Source: Acidobacteriota bacterium (GTDB lineage: Bacteria; Acidobacteriota; Vicinamibacteria; Vicinamibacterales; UBA2999). Taken from it: a stretch of 64,000 bases of DNA. Position 1 is the first letter of the stretch. The number at the start of each line of letters is the position of its first letter. A model generated the notes under the pieces. It worked only from the letters and a program-made list of their open reading frames with translations, made no database searches and was not told where the DNA came from. The stretch is from the NCBI GenBank assembly GCA_030697165.1, contig JAUYQQ010000009.1:349082-413081 (forward strand). The letters run 5' to 3'. The position numbers and the translations under genes are program-made. Shown here piece after piece: positions 7,138 through 16,051 of the stretch.

Positions 7138-8193
7138 TCACCTGGGGCCAGCGGCACCGACCGGCACCGGTTGAATCCACGCGGCCTTGCCATTGGATTC
7201 CATGACCTTCGCGCGCACGTAGCCCTCGTCGCCCTTGAAGGTGTAGGTCGCCGTGGGCGTGGTCACTTCGCTCAGCACGCGGCCCTGCCGGCCGATGAAC
7301 TGGATGCGGTACTTGCTCGCCGGCTCAGTCCTCACCGACAGCGACAGAGAGGATGCGCTGGCATCCACAGCCTGCATCTGGACGCCGGTGGACGAGTAGA
7401 AGTCGCCGCGCTCGAGCGCCTCGACCAGCGCGCGCGGCTCCAGCCGCGCCGCGCGCACATGGACCCAGCCCTTGCCCGGCCGCGGCGCCGCCGGATCCTC
7501 AGGCCGCTTGAAGTAATGCGCATCGTCCACGGCAATGCCGTACAGCAGCTTGCCGCTCGACAGGATGCGATCCCACGTTTCCTCGAGACTTGGCACGCCA
7601 CCACCACCGAGGTTGTTCACCGTGGGATGGCCGTTGAACACCTCGAACAGCTTCGTGCGCTGCACCTGTCCCAGTTCGTCGGGCGAGATCGCCCATCCGA
7701 AATTCGGGTGGTTGATGCTCGGCACGCCGCGGGCCGCGCGGATGCCGTCGACCATCTGCTGCAGGACATCCAATACCGAACTGCCACCCTCGGGCGGCGG
7801 CACGAAGCGCTCGATCTCGAGCCCGTTGACGTGCAGCGGCTTGTCACCGAACCGGCTGGTGACCTCTTCACCCTTGACGACCAGGAACTTGTCGTCGGCG
7901 CCATGGAGGGCGTTCAAGCCCTCGACGCTGGTCAGGTAGTTGTGATCGGTCAGCACCAGGAACTGGTAATTCCGCTCCCGATACCACGTCACGACATCGT
8001 CCGGCGTCGAGTCGCCGTCGCTGTTCACGGTGTGGGTGTGCAGGTTGCCTTTGAACCACAGGGCTTGGGGCTTGGTGGTCGGGGCTTGCTTGCCAGCCGG
8101 AGCCTTGGCGAAGGTTGGAGCAAGAGGCACAGCAACTACTGCCGCTGCCAAGAACGCCGAACCCAGCAGGACGAGCCGTTGCCTCGAAATCAT
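7138..8193 (-). CDS. exported PHP-domain phosphoesterase-like protein
   Basis: 351 residues with a signal peptide (LVLLGSAFLAAAVVAVPLA) and a PHP metal-binding fold. Metal-ligand motifs in order are KGNLHTHTVNSDGDS (~49), LTDHN (~82), KGEEVT (~107), SINHPNFGW (~159) and AVDDAH (~224). PHP proteins are metal-dependent phosphoesterases; the substrate here is unknown and the location is probably periplasmic. Residues ~26-36 (PTFAKAPAGKQ), just after the signal peptide, are encoded by a 'YGG' repeat copy. The ATG at 8193 overlaps the stop of ygfZ (ATGA), showing coupling. Confidence 0.88.
   Translation of the reverse strand: MISRQRLVLLGSAFLAAAVVAVPLAPTFAKAPAGKQAPTTKPQALWFKGNLHTHTVNSDGDSTPDDVVTWYRERNYQFLVLTDHNYLTSVEGLNALHGADDKFLVVKGEEVTSRFGDKPLHVNGLEIERFVPPPEGGSSVLDVLQQMVDGIRAARGVPSINHPNFGWAISPDELGQVQRTKLFEVFNGHPTVNNLGGGGVPSLEETWDRILSSGKLLYGIAVDDAHYFKRPEDPAAPRPGKGWVHVRAARLEPRALVEALERGDFYSSTGVQMQAVDASASSLSLSVRTEPASKYRIQFIGRQGRVLSEVTTPTATYTFKGDEGYVRAKVMESNGKAAWIQPVPVGAAGPR
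8088..8119 (-). repeat. 'YGG' dispersed repeat copy in PHP gene
   Basis: Minus strand reads CTTCGCCAAGGCTCCGGC and GGCAAG, one or two bases away from the copies at 2,156 and 62,405. It is in frame and encodes the linker just after the signal peptide. Confidence 0.7.
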
Positions 8194-9038
8194 TCGATGG
8201 TCACCTTCGACCGGGAATCATTCCATACGACTGTGACTTCCGTACCCGCGGCGACGAAATCCCGATGCACATAGCCCAGCCCGACCACGGCCTCGCGCGC
8301 CGGCGAGAATGCGGCGCTCGTGACGCGACCGATGTCCTTCTCTCCCTCTCCGGCAAAGATGCGGGAGCCGGGAAGCGGCACGACGGCGGCTGACGGATCC
8401 GCCTTCCAGCGCACCAGTTTCTTCGCCACGCGCCCGCCGCCGCGGTGCGTGACCCGGACGATCACCTCCTGGCCGACGTAGCACCCCTTAGTGAACGAGA
8501 TGGCGCGGTCTTCGATGCCGGCCTCGAGGGGGATGGTTTCGTTGTCCATGTCGACCAGGAACCGCGGGATGCCGCGCTCAATACGCACCACCTCGAAGGT
8601 GTCGAGGCTGATCTCCGGATACGGCAAACCGTGTGGCTGGCCAGCATCCACGATGGCATCGACCAACGCGCCGCGTTCGCCGGGGAGGATCGCCGTCCAC
8701 AGCTCGAGGGCGTCGCCCTGCTCGCTCACCTGGGCGTCTTCGGCGAAGATCAAGCCGTCGAGCCGCTCGCAGAGCGCCGCGGCGAGCGGCGCCGGAACGT
8801 CCAGCAGCAGCCGGTCGGGCCGGGCCGTCACCGTCAGGTCGGTGATCATCCGGCCCTGGGGCGTCAGATACGTCGCATACCGGCTGTCGCCGGGCGCAAG
8901 CGAAGCCACGTCGTTGGTCACCAGACCCTGCAGCCAGGCCGCCCGATCGGAGCCGGTAATCGCCAAAACGGCACGGTCAGTTCGCCTGGCCACGCCGCCG
9001 TCCGTCCGGAGGGCCCGGTAGCCGTCGAGGGAAAACAT
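8190..9038 (-). CDS. ygfZ: folate-binding YgfZ/GcvT-like protein
   Basis: 282 residues of the aminomethyltransferase fold. YgfZ proteins use tetrahydrofolate and help make or repair 4Fe-4S clusters in enzymes such as MiaB. The diagnostic motif KGCYVGQE is present near residue 181. The N-terminal half carries AWLQGLVTNDV and LTPQGRMITDL. The ATG start at 9038 is only 15 bp from the divergent hydrolase start, so its leader is very short or absent. It heads a minus-strand run (PHP, Nudix, DUF2892, sigma, anti-sigma), with overlaps at several junctions. Confidence 0.92.
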   Translation of the reverse strand: MFSLDGYRALRTDGGVARRTDRAVLAITGSDRAAWLQGLVTNDVASLAPGDSRYATYLTPQGRMITDLTVTARPDRLLLDVPAPLAAALCERLDGLIFAEDAQVSEQGDALELWTAILPGERGALVDAIVDAGQPHGLPYPEISLDTFEVVRIERGIPRFLVDMDNETIPLEAGIEDRAISFTKGCYVGQEVIVRVTHRGGGRVAKKLVRWKADPSAAVVPLPGSRIFAGEGEKDIGRVTSAAFSPAREAVVGLGYVHRDFVAAGTEVTVVWNDSRSKVTIE

Positions 9039-9053
9039 GTTTTAAGCTGTTGT

Positions 9054-10724
9054 GTGACTCTCTTCCATCTTACCGGCGTTGCCCTCACGGTTCTCCTGAT
9101 GGTCTCGGGCGCCGCCGCCCAGGCGCCGCGGCCGGCGGCCGACGCAGCCGACACCCAGTTCCTCGTGTTCTTCCGCTCCCAGCCGATCGGCCGCGAGGAA
9201 GTGGTGGTGGTGCGCAGCGGCGACGAGTGGGTCGTGCGCGGCTCGAGCCGCCTGGGTCCGCCGATCGACATCACGTCGCGGACCGCCGAGGTGGTGTACG
9301 ACGCGCAGTGGCAGCCCAAATCGCTGCTCGTTGACGGCGTCGTCCGCGGACAGGACGTGACCGTGAAAACCATCTTCGCCAAGGGCCAGGCCTCGAACGT
9401 AATCTCGGTACAGGGCGCGCCGCAGACGAAAGTCGATCCGGTGTCCGCCGATGCCGTGGTGCTGCCCAATGCGTTTCTCGGTTCGTACGCGGCGCTGGCC
9501 ATGCGCCTGCAGGGCTTGAAGCCCGGCGTCGAGCTGAAGGCCTACGTGGCGCCGCAAGCCGAGGTGACGATCAGGCTGCTGGCGACGGCGGCCGAACGCA
9601 TCGACACGCCTCGCGTGACCATCAATGCCACGAAATACTCGCTGCTCTTCATCAATCCGGCCCCGGCGGGCGAGTTGCCGTTCGAACTGTGGACGGGTCC
9701 GGCCGGCAACCTGCTGCGCCTGAGCATTCCATCGCAGACGCTGGAAATGGCGCGCGAAGACATTGCCTCTTCGGCATCGCGCACCGCCGCGTTCTCGCTG
9801 CCAGGCGACGAGGCTGTGACCATCCCGGCCACCGGCTTCAACCTCGCCGGCTCCATCACCAAGCCGGCCAACGCCACGGCGCCGCTGCCGGCGCTAATAC
9901 TGATCGGCGGCTCGGGGCCGACCGATCGTGACGAGACGGTCGCGGGGATCCCGGTGTTCGGCCAGCTCGCCCGCGACCTCGTCGCCGCCGGCTTCATCGT
10001 GGTGCGGTACGACAAGCGCGGGGTTGGCCAGAGCGGCGGCCGCTCCGAGTCGGTGACCATTGCCGACTACGCCGAAGATGCGCGGTCGGTGCTGGTGTGG
10101 CTCGAGAAGCGCAAGGACGTGGACAAGGAGCGCATTGGTCTGGTCGGTCACAGCGAGGGCGCGCTCGTGGCCATGCTGCTGGCGGGCCGCGAACGCGGCA
10201 AGGTCGGCGCCATGGCCCTGCTCGCCGGTCCATCGGCCAGCGGCGCCACCATCGTGCTCGAGCAGCAGAAACATTTGCTCGATCAGATGAAGATCGACGA
10301 TGGCCAGCGGGCCGAGAAGGTGGCGCTGCAGGAGAAGATCAACGCGGCGGTCGTCTCGGGCCGCGGCTGGCAGGACCTGCCCGAAGAGGCCCGCAAGGTG
10401 GCCGACACGCCGTGGTTCTACAGCTTCCTGACCTTCGATCCGGAGCGGGCCATGCGCGACACGCGCCAGCCGGTGCTGATCGTGCAGGGTGAACTCGACA
10501 CGCAGGTGAAGCCGCACCACGCCGACCAGCTCGCCGAGTACGCGAGGGCGCGCCGAACCAAGACGGAAACGGAAGTGGTGAAGGTGCCGGGCGTCAATCA
10601 CCTGCTGGTCGCGGCGAAGACCGGCGAGGTGGCCGAGTATGCGTCCCTCGGTCCAACTGCCAAGATCGCGCCCGAGGTGGGCGCCGCGATTGCCGCCTTC
10701 ATGACCAGGGCGCTGCGGGATTGA
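9054..10724 (+). CDS. exported alpha/beta hydrolase
   Basis: 556 residues from GTG 9054. The start gives a signal peptide (VTLFHLTGVALTVLLMVSGAAAQA); earlier codons in frame lie antisense to ygfZ. The N-terminal ~250 residues are a beta-rich domain of unknown role. The C-terminal part is an alpha/beta hydrolase with LILIGGSGPTDRDE (oxyanion loop), nucleophile elbow GLVGHSEGA, an acid in QGELDTQV and histidine in GVNHLL. It is probably a periplasmic esterase or peptidase-like enzyme. TAAGCT lies 5 nt before the start. Its TGA overlaps the TTG start of serB (TTGA). Confidence 0.88.
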   Translation: MTLFHLTGVALTVLLMVSGAAAQAPRPAADAADTQFLVFFRSQPIGREEVVVVRSGDEWVVRGSSRLGPPIDITSRTAEVVYDAQWQPKSLLVDGVVRGQDVTVKTIFAKGQASNVISVQGAPQTKVDPVSADAVVLPNAFLGSYAALAMRLQGLKPGVELKAYVAPQAEVTIRLLATAAERIDTPRVTINATKYSLLFINPAPAGELPFELWTGPAGNLLRLSIPSQTLEMAREDIASSASRTAAFSLPGDEAVTIPATGFNLAGSITKPANATAPLPALILIGGSGPTDRDETVAGIPVFGQLARDLVAAGFIVVRYDKRGVGQSGGRSESVTIADYAEDARSVLVWLEKRKDVDKERIGLVGHSEGALVAMLLAGRERGKVGAMALLAGPSASGATIVLEQQKHLLDQMKIDDGQRAEKVALQEKINAAVVSGRGWQDLPEEARKVADTPWFYSFLTFDPERAMRDTRQPVLIVQGELDTQVKPHHADQLAEYARARRTKTETEVVKVPGVNHLLVAAKTGEVAEYASLGPTAKIAPEVGAAIAAFMTRALRD

Positions 10725-11953
10725 CCGCGCCAAGCGCCCTGCTGATCCGGGTGACCGGTCACGACCGGCCCGGGCTGACGCACGCCCTCACCTCCATTCT
10801 CGCGCGCTACGACGTGCGCGTGCTCGACATCGGCCAGGCGGTGATCCACGACGGTCTCGCCTTCGGCATCCTGATCGAGCTGCGCGAAGAACTGCGCTCG
10901 TCGGCCCTGCTCACCGACCTGCTGCTTGAATCGCATGCCCTGGGTGTCGAAGTGAAGTTCTCGGCCTCGACCGCCGAGGAATACGCCGCCTGGGTCAACG
11001 CGCAAGCTCGCCGGCGATTCATCGTCACGCTGCTTGGTCCCGCCATCGGCGCGTCGCACATCGCCCAGGTTTCGGGCGTGCTGGCGCAGGCCGGGCTCAA
11101 CATCGACCGCATCGACCGCCTGTCGTCGCGGGTGCCGTTGCAACTGGACGAGGCGCAGCCTCGGTTTTGCGTGGAGTTCACGGCGACCGCGCCGAGCGCG
11201 GCGACGCTGGTCGATGAAGATGCCGTGCGCACGGGCTTAGCGACGCTGACGGAGTCGGGCGACGTGGACGTTGCGTTCCAGCACGACTCTATTTTTCGCC
11301 GCAACCGGCGACTGGTGGCGTTCGACATGGACTCGACGCTGATTCAGGGCGAAGTGATCGACGAACTGGCTGTGCTGGCCGGCGCCGGCGACCAGGTACG
11401 CGCGATCACCGAGGCGGCCATGCGCGGCGAACTCGACTTCCAGCAGTCGTTCCGCAGGCGAGTGGCGCTACTGAAGGGCCTGCCGGAAGCGGCGCTGCAG
11501 CAGGTGATCGCGCGCATACCGCTTACCGACGGCGCCGAGCGCCTCGTCGCGACGCTGCAGCGGCTCGGCTACAAGACGGCCATCCTGTCTGGCGGTTTCA
11601 CGTTCTTCGGCAGCGTGCTGCAGCAGCGGCTCGGCATCGACCACCTGCACGCCAACACGCTGGAGATTCGCGACGGCGTGGTCACCGGCGAGGTAGTGCT
11701 GCCGATCGTGGACGGCGCACGCAAGGCCGAGATGCTGCAGGTGATTGCCGCGAGCGAGGGCCTGAGCCTCGAGCAGTGCATTGCCGTCGGCGACGGCGCC
11801 AACGACCTGCCGATGCTACGGTTGGCCGGACTAGGGATCGCCTTCCGGGCCAAGCCGCTGGTGCGCTCGAGCGCGAAGCAGTCGATTTCGTCGATGGGCC
11901 TCGACGGGATTCTCTACCTGATTGGCGTCCGCGATCGCGATATCGGGGTCTGA
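10721..11953 (+). CDS. serB: phosphoserine phosphatase SerB with two ACT domains
   Basis: Last step of serine synthesis, O-phosphoserine to serine. TTG start at 10721 within the hydrolase stop; 410 residues. Two ACT domains (about residues 5-80, starting IRVTGHDRPGLTHALTS, and 95-180) precede the HAD phosphatase. The HAD motifs are AFDMDSTLIQGE (nucleophile Asp near residue 206), SGGFTFF, the lysine in GARKAEM, and GDGANDLPML. ACT domains suggest feedback by an amino acid, as in mycobacterial SerB2-type enzymes. It is convergent with the acyl-CoA synthetase gene across a double palindrome. Confidence 0.95.
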   Translation: MTAPSALLIRVTGHDRPGLTHALTSILARYDVRVLDIGQAVIHDGLAFGILIELREELRSSALLTDLLLESHALGVEVKFSASTAEEYAAWVNAQARRRFIVTLLGPAIGASHIAQVSGVLAQAGLNIDRIDRLSSRVPLQLDEAQPRFCVEFTATAPSAATLVDEDAVRTGLATLTESGDVDVAFQHDSIFRRNRRLVAFDMDSTLIQGEVIDELAVLAGAGDQVRAITEAAMRGELDFQQSFRRRVALLKGLPEAALQQVIARIPLTDGAERLVATLQRLGYKTAILSGGFTFFGSVLQQRLGIDHLHANTLEIRDGVVTGEVVLPIVDGARKAEMLQVIAASEGLSLEQCIAVGDGANDLPMLRLAGLGIAFRAKPLVRSSAKQSISSMGLDGILYLIGVRDRDIGV

Positions 11954-11956
11954 ATG

Positions 11957-12010
11957 GTCCGGCTAAAGCCGGACGCTACATCCTAATGTGGTGTCCGGCT
12001 TTAGCCGGAC
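11957..12010. terminator. double CCGGCTAAAGCCGG palindrome between convergent genes
   Basis: GTCCGGCTAAAGCCGGAC (11,957-11,974) and GTCCGGCTTTAGCCGGAC (11,993-12,010) are separated by gctacatcctaatgtggt. Either copy can form a hairpin, and the pair can form a longer one. The position after serB and at the end of the convergent gene suits a bidirectional terminator, although no long U-tract is seen. The right copy supplies the TAA stop of the acyl-CoA synthetase. Confidence 0.6.
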
Positions 12011-14676
12011 ATTCCCCACATCTCGACCACGCGCTCGCGGAGCTGCGCGGTACTGTCGGCGTAGCTGGCCTTTTCGTCAAACCTCATCGGCTCGCCGAAC
12101 GCCACCGTCACGCGGTGGCCGCTGAACGGCAGCAGCCGCCGCCAGTTCAAGGGACGGTTGCGCGGCCAGATTTCGTAGACGCCCTTGATCGCCACGGGAA
12201 CGATCGGCACGCCGAGGTGCTGTGCCAGGATTGGCGCGCCCTTCTTGAACTTCTTGACCGTGCCGTCGATGGAGCGCTCCCCTTCGGGGAACAGCACCAG
12301 CACCTTGCCGTGCGACAGGCCGAACGCGCCGGCCTTCATGGCCGGCACCAGGTTTGAGTCGGCGTCCACCGGCACCAGGTTGACGGTGCGCGCGAACCAC
12401 CGGGTGAACGGCGTCTCGAAGTACTCAACCGCGCCCACGTAGAACAGCTGGCGCCACACGCGGTACGGCAGCACGCCGCTGACAAAGAGCGGATCGAGGT
12501 AGCTCTGGTGATTCGGGCTGATGATGAACGCGCCGCGTGCCGGCAGCTGGTCGAGCCCGGTCACCCTGACACGGCCCAACGCCACGCGCGCGACCTTCGA
12601 CAGCACGAACGTGAGTGGCGTCACGATGGGCTTCCGTTCGAGCAAGCCCCCGAGCACCGGGTCGGTTACCGGCGGCAGGTCGCGCAGCAAGACCGACCAC
12701 GACTCGTCGCTCGTCGACAGCCCTTTGGTGTGGGGGTCGTTCTCGAGGCCTGGCCGCACCGCCTCCACCAGTTGCGCCACGGTGAAGATCTCGTGGGTCG
12801 CGGCCTGCGGCACCCTGACATTGAAGCGCTGCTCCAACTCGGTCAGCAGTTCCACCCGCTCCATCGAGTCGAGCCCGAGGTCCAGCTCGAGGTTCGCGTC
12901 GGGACGCAGCCTCACGCCGTCGCGCAGGCGCGCCTGGATCACCGCGGCCGCGTCCCCCACATGCGCGTCGTCCAGCCACGCCTGGTGCTGATCCGACAAC
13001 GGCGCCGCGGCGTCCGCGGTCGCCGCCAGCTGGCGCTCGCACACCCGCCGCTCGACCTCGTGCCGCTTGATCTTCTGGGTGGTGGTACGCGGCAACGGCT
13101 CGAACCAGATGTCGTAGCCGAGCACGCGCTTGTGCGCCGGCAGGCCGACCGCGAGGCCTTCGAGCTCGAAGCGCAGGATGTCGCCGGCGTTGACGATCTT
13201 CCGCTCGCGCATCAGGTCCATGTCCGGCACCACCGCGGCAAACAGCCGCTCGGTACTCGGCCGGCCCGGCTCGGCCAGGCCCATCACGCAGATCTCCTTC
13301 ACGAAGGGCGACTGCCGGTAATGCGCTTCGATCTCTTCGGGATAGATGTTCTTGCCCGAGGCCAGGACGATCATTTCCTTCTTGCGGCCGGTGATCTGCA
13401 GCCGGCCCTCGGCGTCCATGCGGCCCAGGTCGCCGGTCAGGAACCAGCCATCCTGCATGACCTGCGCGGTCACGTCGGGCCGGTTGTAGTAGCCCGCCAT
13501 CACGATCGGGCCCTGCACCGCGATCTCACCATCGGCCGCTCCGGCCTCGGGCGGCAGGATCTTGATCGCCATGCCCGGCAGCGGCTTGCCCACGGTGTCG
13601 ATGTGGGCCTCGTCCGGCGTGTTGATGCTGGCGCAGGCGCTCGTCTCGGTCAGGCCATAGGCCTGCAGGATGGTGAAGCCCAGCGAGTAGAGGTCGCGCC
13701 CAATCGCCGGGTCGAACTTGGAGCCGCCGGTGACCAGCAGCCGCATCTTCCGGCCCATCACGTCGTGCACCTTGCCGAAAAACACCGGCCCCAGGTTGAG
13801 ACCCATGCGGCGCAGGCGAAAGTTCAGGGCGAGCAGTGCTCGGAAGACCACGCGCGTCACCAGGCCCGACTTCTGCACCTGCTGCATCACCCGCTGGTGG
13901 ATCAGGTAGAAGAACTGCGGCACGCAGCAGAAGATCGTGATCTGCCGCTCCTTGAGCGCGCGCACCAGGTCGGCGGAGTTGACAGTCTCCAGGTAGACGA
14001 CGCGGGCGCCGGCGGCGAATGGCAGCAGGAGGTTGGCCAGCTGCGCCAGCGAGTGGAACAGCGGCAACACGCCCAGCAGCGCGTCCTGGTCGGTGACCGT
14101 CACCACCTTGAAGGCGGCATCGCGCTCGGCCAGCAGGTTGGCGTGCGTCAACACCACGCCCTTCGGGTCCGACGTGGTCCCCGAGGTGTACAGGATCACC
14201 GCGGGTGCCGTAGGTGGGTACTGCGCCTCGGGTGACAGAGCCGTCGCCGTGCCCGGAGACGAGTGGACGTCGGCGATGTCGATCTGGGGATCGATCAGTC
14301 CGGCATTGAGCGCTTCAGCCACGACCGGCCGGAGTCGCTCGCTGACGAACAGCAGGCGCGCGCCCGAGTCCTTGACGATGGTCGCGACCTGTTTGGCCGA
14401 GTAGTTGGTGTCGAGCGGTACCGCGGTGGCACCGGCCCGCAGGATCCCCAGGTAGACCGCGCACCAGTGCGCGTCGTTGTGGGCGAGGATGGCGCAGCGG
14501 TCGCCCGGCTGCACGCCGCCAGCGGCCAGCCACACGCCGTGGGCGACCGCCAGGTCGTAGAGCTGCTGGTAGGTGAAGCGATCGACGCGGTCGGGGCGCT
14601 GCACTTCGATCGCCACGCGCTTGCCGAACCGGGCGACCGTGGCAGCAAAGACTGTCCAGACAGTTTGAGGGGCCAA
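12001..14676 (-). CDS. fused acyl-CoA/AMP ligase - acyl carrier protein - PlsC acyltransferase
   Basis: 891 residues from TTG 14676. The first ~550 residues form an AMP-forming acyl ligase with YTSGTTSDPKG (~162), AYGLTETSACAS (~345), TGDLGRMD and GRKKEMIVLASGKNIYPEEIE. A carrier domain follows, with the phosphopantetheine serine in LDLGLDSMERVELL (~604). The last ~200 residues are a PlsC-type acyltransferase with NHQSYLDP (HX4D, ~720) and LFPEGERS. The enzyme could activate a fatty acid, load it on its own carrier, and pass it to a lysophospholipid or other acceptor, resembling E. coli Aas with an added carrier domain. The C-terminal GMSG and stop fall in a REP palindrome. Confidence 0.9.
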   Translation of the reverse strand: MAPQTVWTVFAATVARFGKRVAIEVQRPDRVDRFTYQQLYDLAVAHGVWLAAGGVQPGDRCAILAHNDAHWCAVYLGILRAGATAVPLDTNYSAKQVATIVKDSGARLLFVSERLRPVVAEALNAGLIDPQIDIADVHSSPGTATALSPEAQYPPTAPAVILYTSGTTSDPKGVVLTHANLLAERDAAFKVVTVTDQDALLGVLPLFHSLAQLANLLLPFAAGARVVYLETVNSADLVRALKERQITIFCCVPQFFYLIHQRVMQQVQKSGLVTRVVFRALLALNFRLRRMGLNLGPVFFGKVHDVMGRKMRLLVTGGSKFDPAIGRDLYSLGFTILQAYGLTETSACASINTPDEAHIDTVGKPLPGMAIKILPPEAGAADGEIAVQGPIVMAGYYNRPDVTAQVMQDGWFLTGDLGRMDAEGRLQITGRKKEMIVLASGKNIYPEEIEAHYRQSPFVKEICVMGLAEPGRPSTERLFAAVVPDMDLMRERKIVNAGDILRFELEGLAVGLPAHKRVLGYDIWFEPLPRTTTQKIKRHEVERRVCERQLAATADAAAPLSDQHQAWLDDAHVGDAAAVIQARLRDGVRLRPDANLELDLGLDSMERVELLTELEQRFNVRVPQAATHEIFTVAQLVEAVRPGLENDPHTKGLSTSDESWSVLLRDLPPVTDPVLGGLLERKPIVTPLTFVLSKVARVALGRVRVTGLDQLPARGAFIISPNHQSYLDPLFVSGVLPYRVWRQLFYVGAVEYFETPFTRWFARTVNLVPVDADSNLVPAMKAGAFGLSHGKVLVLFPEGERSIDGTVKKFKKGAPILAQHLGVPIVPVAIKGVYEIWPRNRPLNWRRLLPFSGHRVTVAFGEPMRFDEKASYADSTAQLRERVVEMWGMSG

Positions 14677-14716
14677 GGGTTCGAGTTATATCATCCCCTC
14701 GGCAAGGGCCAGCCGG

Positions 14717-16012
14717 ATGTCACTTCGCCTGACCATCGCGCTCGTCATCCTCGCCTTGTCCGCGGACGGCGAGGCCGGGCAGTCTGCTGCCGGGCCCCCG
14801 GGGTTCAAACCCCTGCCGCCCGGCACCGGCTCCATCTCGGGGCGCGTCGCTGACGCGCAATCCGGAGAACCCTTCGCAAACGTTGCTATAAGTCTGGCAG
14901 CGCTGAGGACTGTTGGCGGGAGCCAACAAACCACGACCGACGCAACGGGCTTCTACCAGTTCATGAACCTGGCCGAGCACGAATACCACGTCCTCGCCAT
15001 GGACTCGTTGTATCTGCGAACTTGTTACGGCGCGACAGATGCGACCCAAGCCGTCTGCGGCCCGGTCGTCGTCGGGCACGATCAGCATCGAACGGGGATC
15101 GACTTCCGGTTGAGTCTCGCTGCCGTGCTTCGTGGCCGCGTCATTGACGCAGAGGGCCGGCCGGTGGGCGGAGCGACGGTCAGTGCCGCCCTTGGACCTT
15201 CGGTGTCGCCGTCAATCTTCCTCGGGTCAACGGCTCAGACCAAGGCTGACGGTACGTTCGAGCTCCTTCGGCTGCCGAGCGGTGACACCGTGTTGTCGCT
15301 GGACCTGCCGGTGACCGCCGACCGGCCACGGGCGCCAACCGTCTTCTATCCCGGAGTCGCCGCCACTGAGTCGGCCGAAACCATCCGTGTGAGCGGCGGC
15401 CTCGTAACCTCGGGCATCACCTTCAGGTACCCAAAGATTACGGCCCGTTCGCTCACCGCCCGCATCTCGGTTCCCGCAAGCGGTGCGACGGGCATCAAGG
15501 CCTGGCTCTACCGCGTCGAGCCGCGCATGGTCCGGGCGATCGCGCTCGACGCCGACGGTGCGGGCACGGTTCCCGGGCTGCTCGAGGGCCGCTATTTCAT
15601 CGCGGCACACGCGCAAGGCGACAGCGAGCCGTTGGTGGCGTTCGAGGTGGCCAACGTCCTCGACGACACCGTGGAGCTGGGGCTGCTGCTACAGGAACCG
15701 GGGCGAATCACCGGCCGGATCGTGGCAGAGAAAGACGGCTTGCCCCCTCTAACCGACCTGCGTGTGGCGGCGGAGTGGATCGACGATGGCGAAGAGATCA
15801 ATCCGCTGGCTGCGGACGATGTGGAGGTTAGTGCCGATGGCGCGTTCCGCATCGACGGCCTGTTTGGGTTGCGTCGCGTGCAGTTGCTCGGCCTGTCACC
15901 GGAGTGGCGGGTTCAATCCATTCGGCAGGGCCGCAACGAGGTACCCGCGACTGGCATCACCGTCGCCTCGGGAGCAACGCTCGACGTCGTGATCACCGTC
16001 GGCCGGCGATAG
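14717..16012 (+). CDS. exported carboxypeptidase-regulatory-like repeat protein
   Basis: 431 residues with a signal peptide (LTIALVILALSADGEA). It contains carboxypeptidase-regulatory-like beta domains, seen in SISGRVADAQSGEPFANVAI (~39), AVLRGRVIDAEGRPVGGATV (~135) and RITGRIVAEKDG (~333). Such domains are structural beta-sandwiches common in secreted proteins of this phylum; no catalytic motif is visible. It is presumably periplasmic or surface-bound with unknown role. Convergence or coupling with neighbours is not evident. Confidence 0.75.
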   Translation: MSLRLTIALVILALSADGEAGQSAAGPPGFKPLPPGTGSISGRVADAQSGEPFANVAISLAALRTVGGSQQTTTDATGFYQFMNLAEHEYHVLAMDSLYLRTCYGATDATQAVCGPVVVGHDQHRTGIDFRLSLAAVLRGRVIDAEGRPVGGATVSAALGPSVSPSIFLGSTAQTKADGTFELLRLPSGDTVLSLDLPVTADRPRAPTVFYPGVAATESAETIRVSGGLVTSGITFRYPKITARSLTARISVPASGATGIKAWLYRVEPRMVRAIALDADGAGTVPGLLEGRYFIAAHAQGDSEPLVAFEVANVLDDTVELGLLLQEPGRITGRIVAEKDGLPPLTDLRVAAEWIDDGEEINPLAADDVEVSADGAFRIDGLFGLRRVQLLGLSPEWRVQSIRQGRNEVPATGITVASGATLDVVITVGRR

Positions 16013-16051
16013 GGTTGGCCCTTTCCAACAACGGTATGATGGATTCCGCCG

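Noticed and set aside
8445..9053. N-terminal extension of the alpha/beta hydrolase by ~200 residues
   Set aside because: The extension is antisense to ygfZ and precedes an obvious signal peptide.
12508..14235. Plus-strand frame of 575 codons opposite the acyl-CoA synthetase
   Set aside because: Mirror of a well-supported gene; composition typical of antisense frames in high-G+C DNA.
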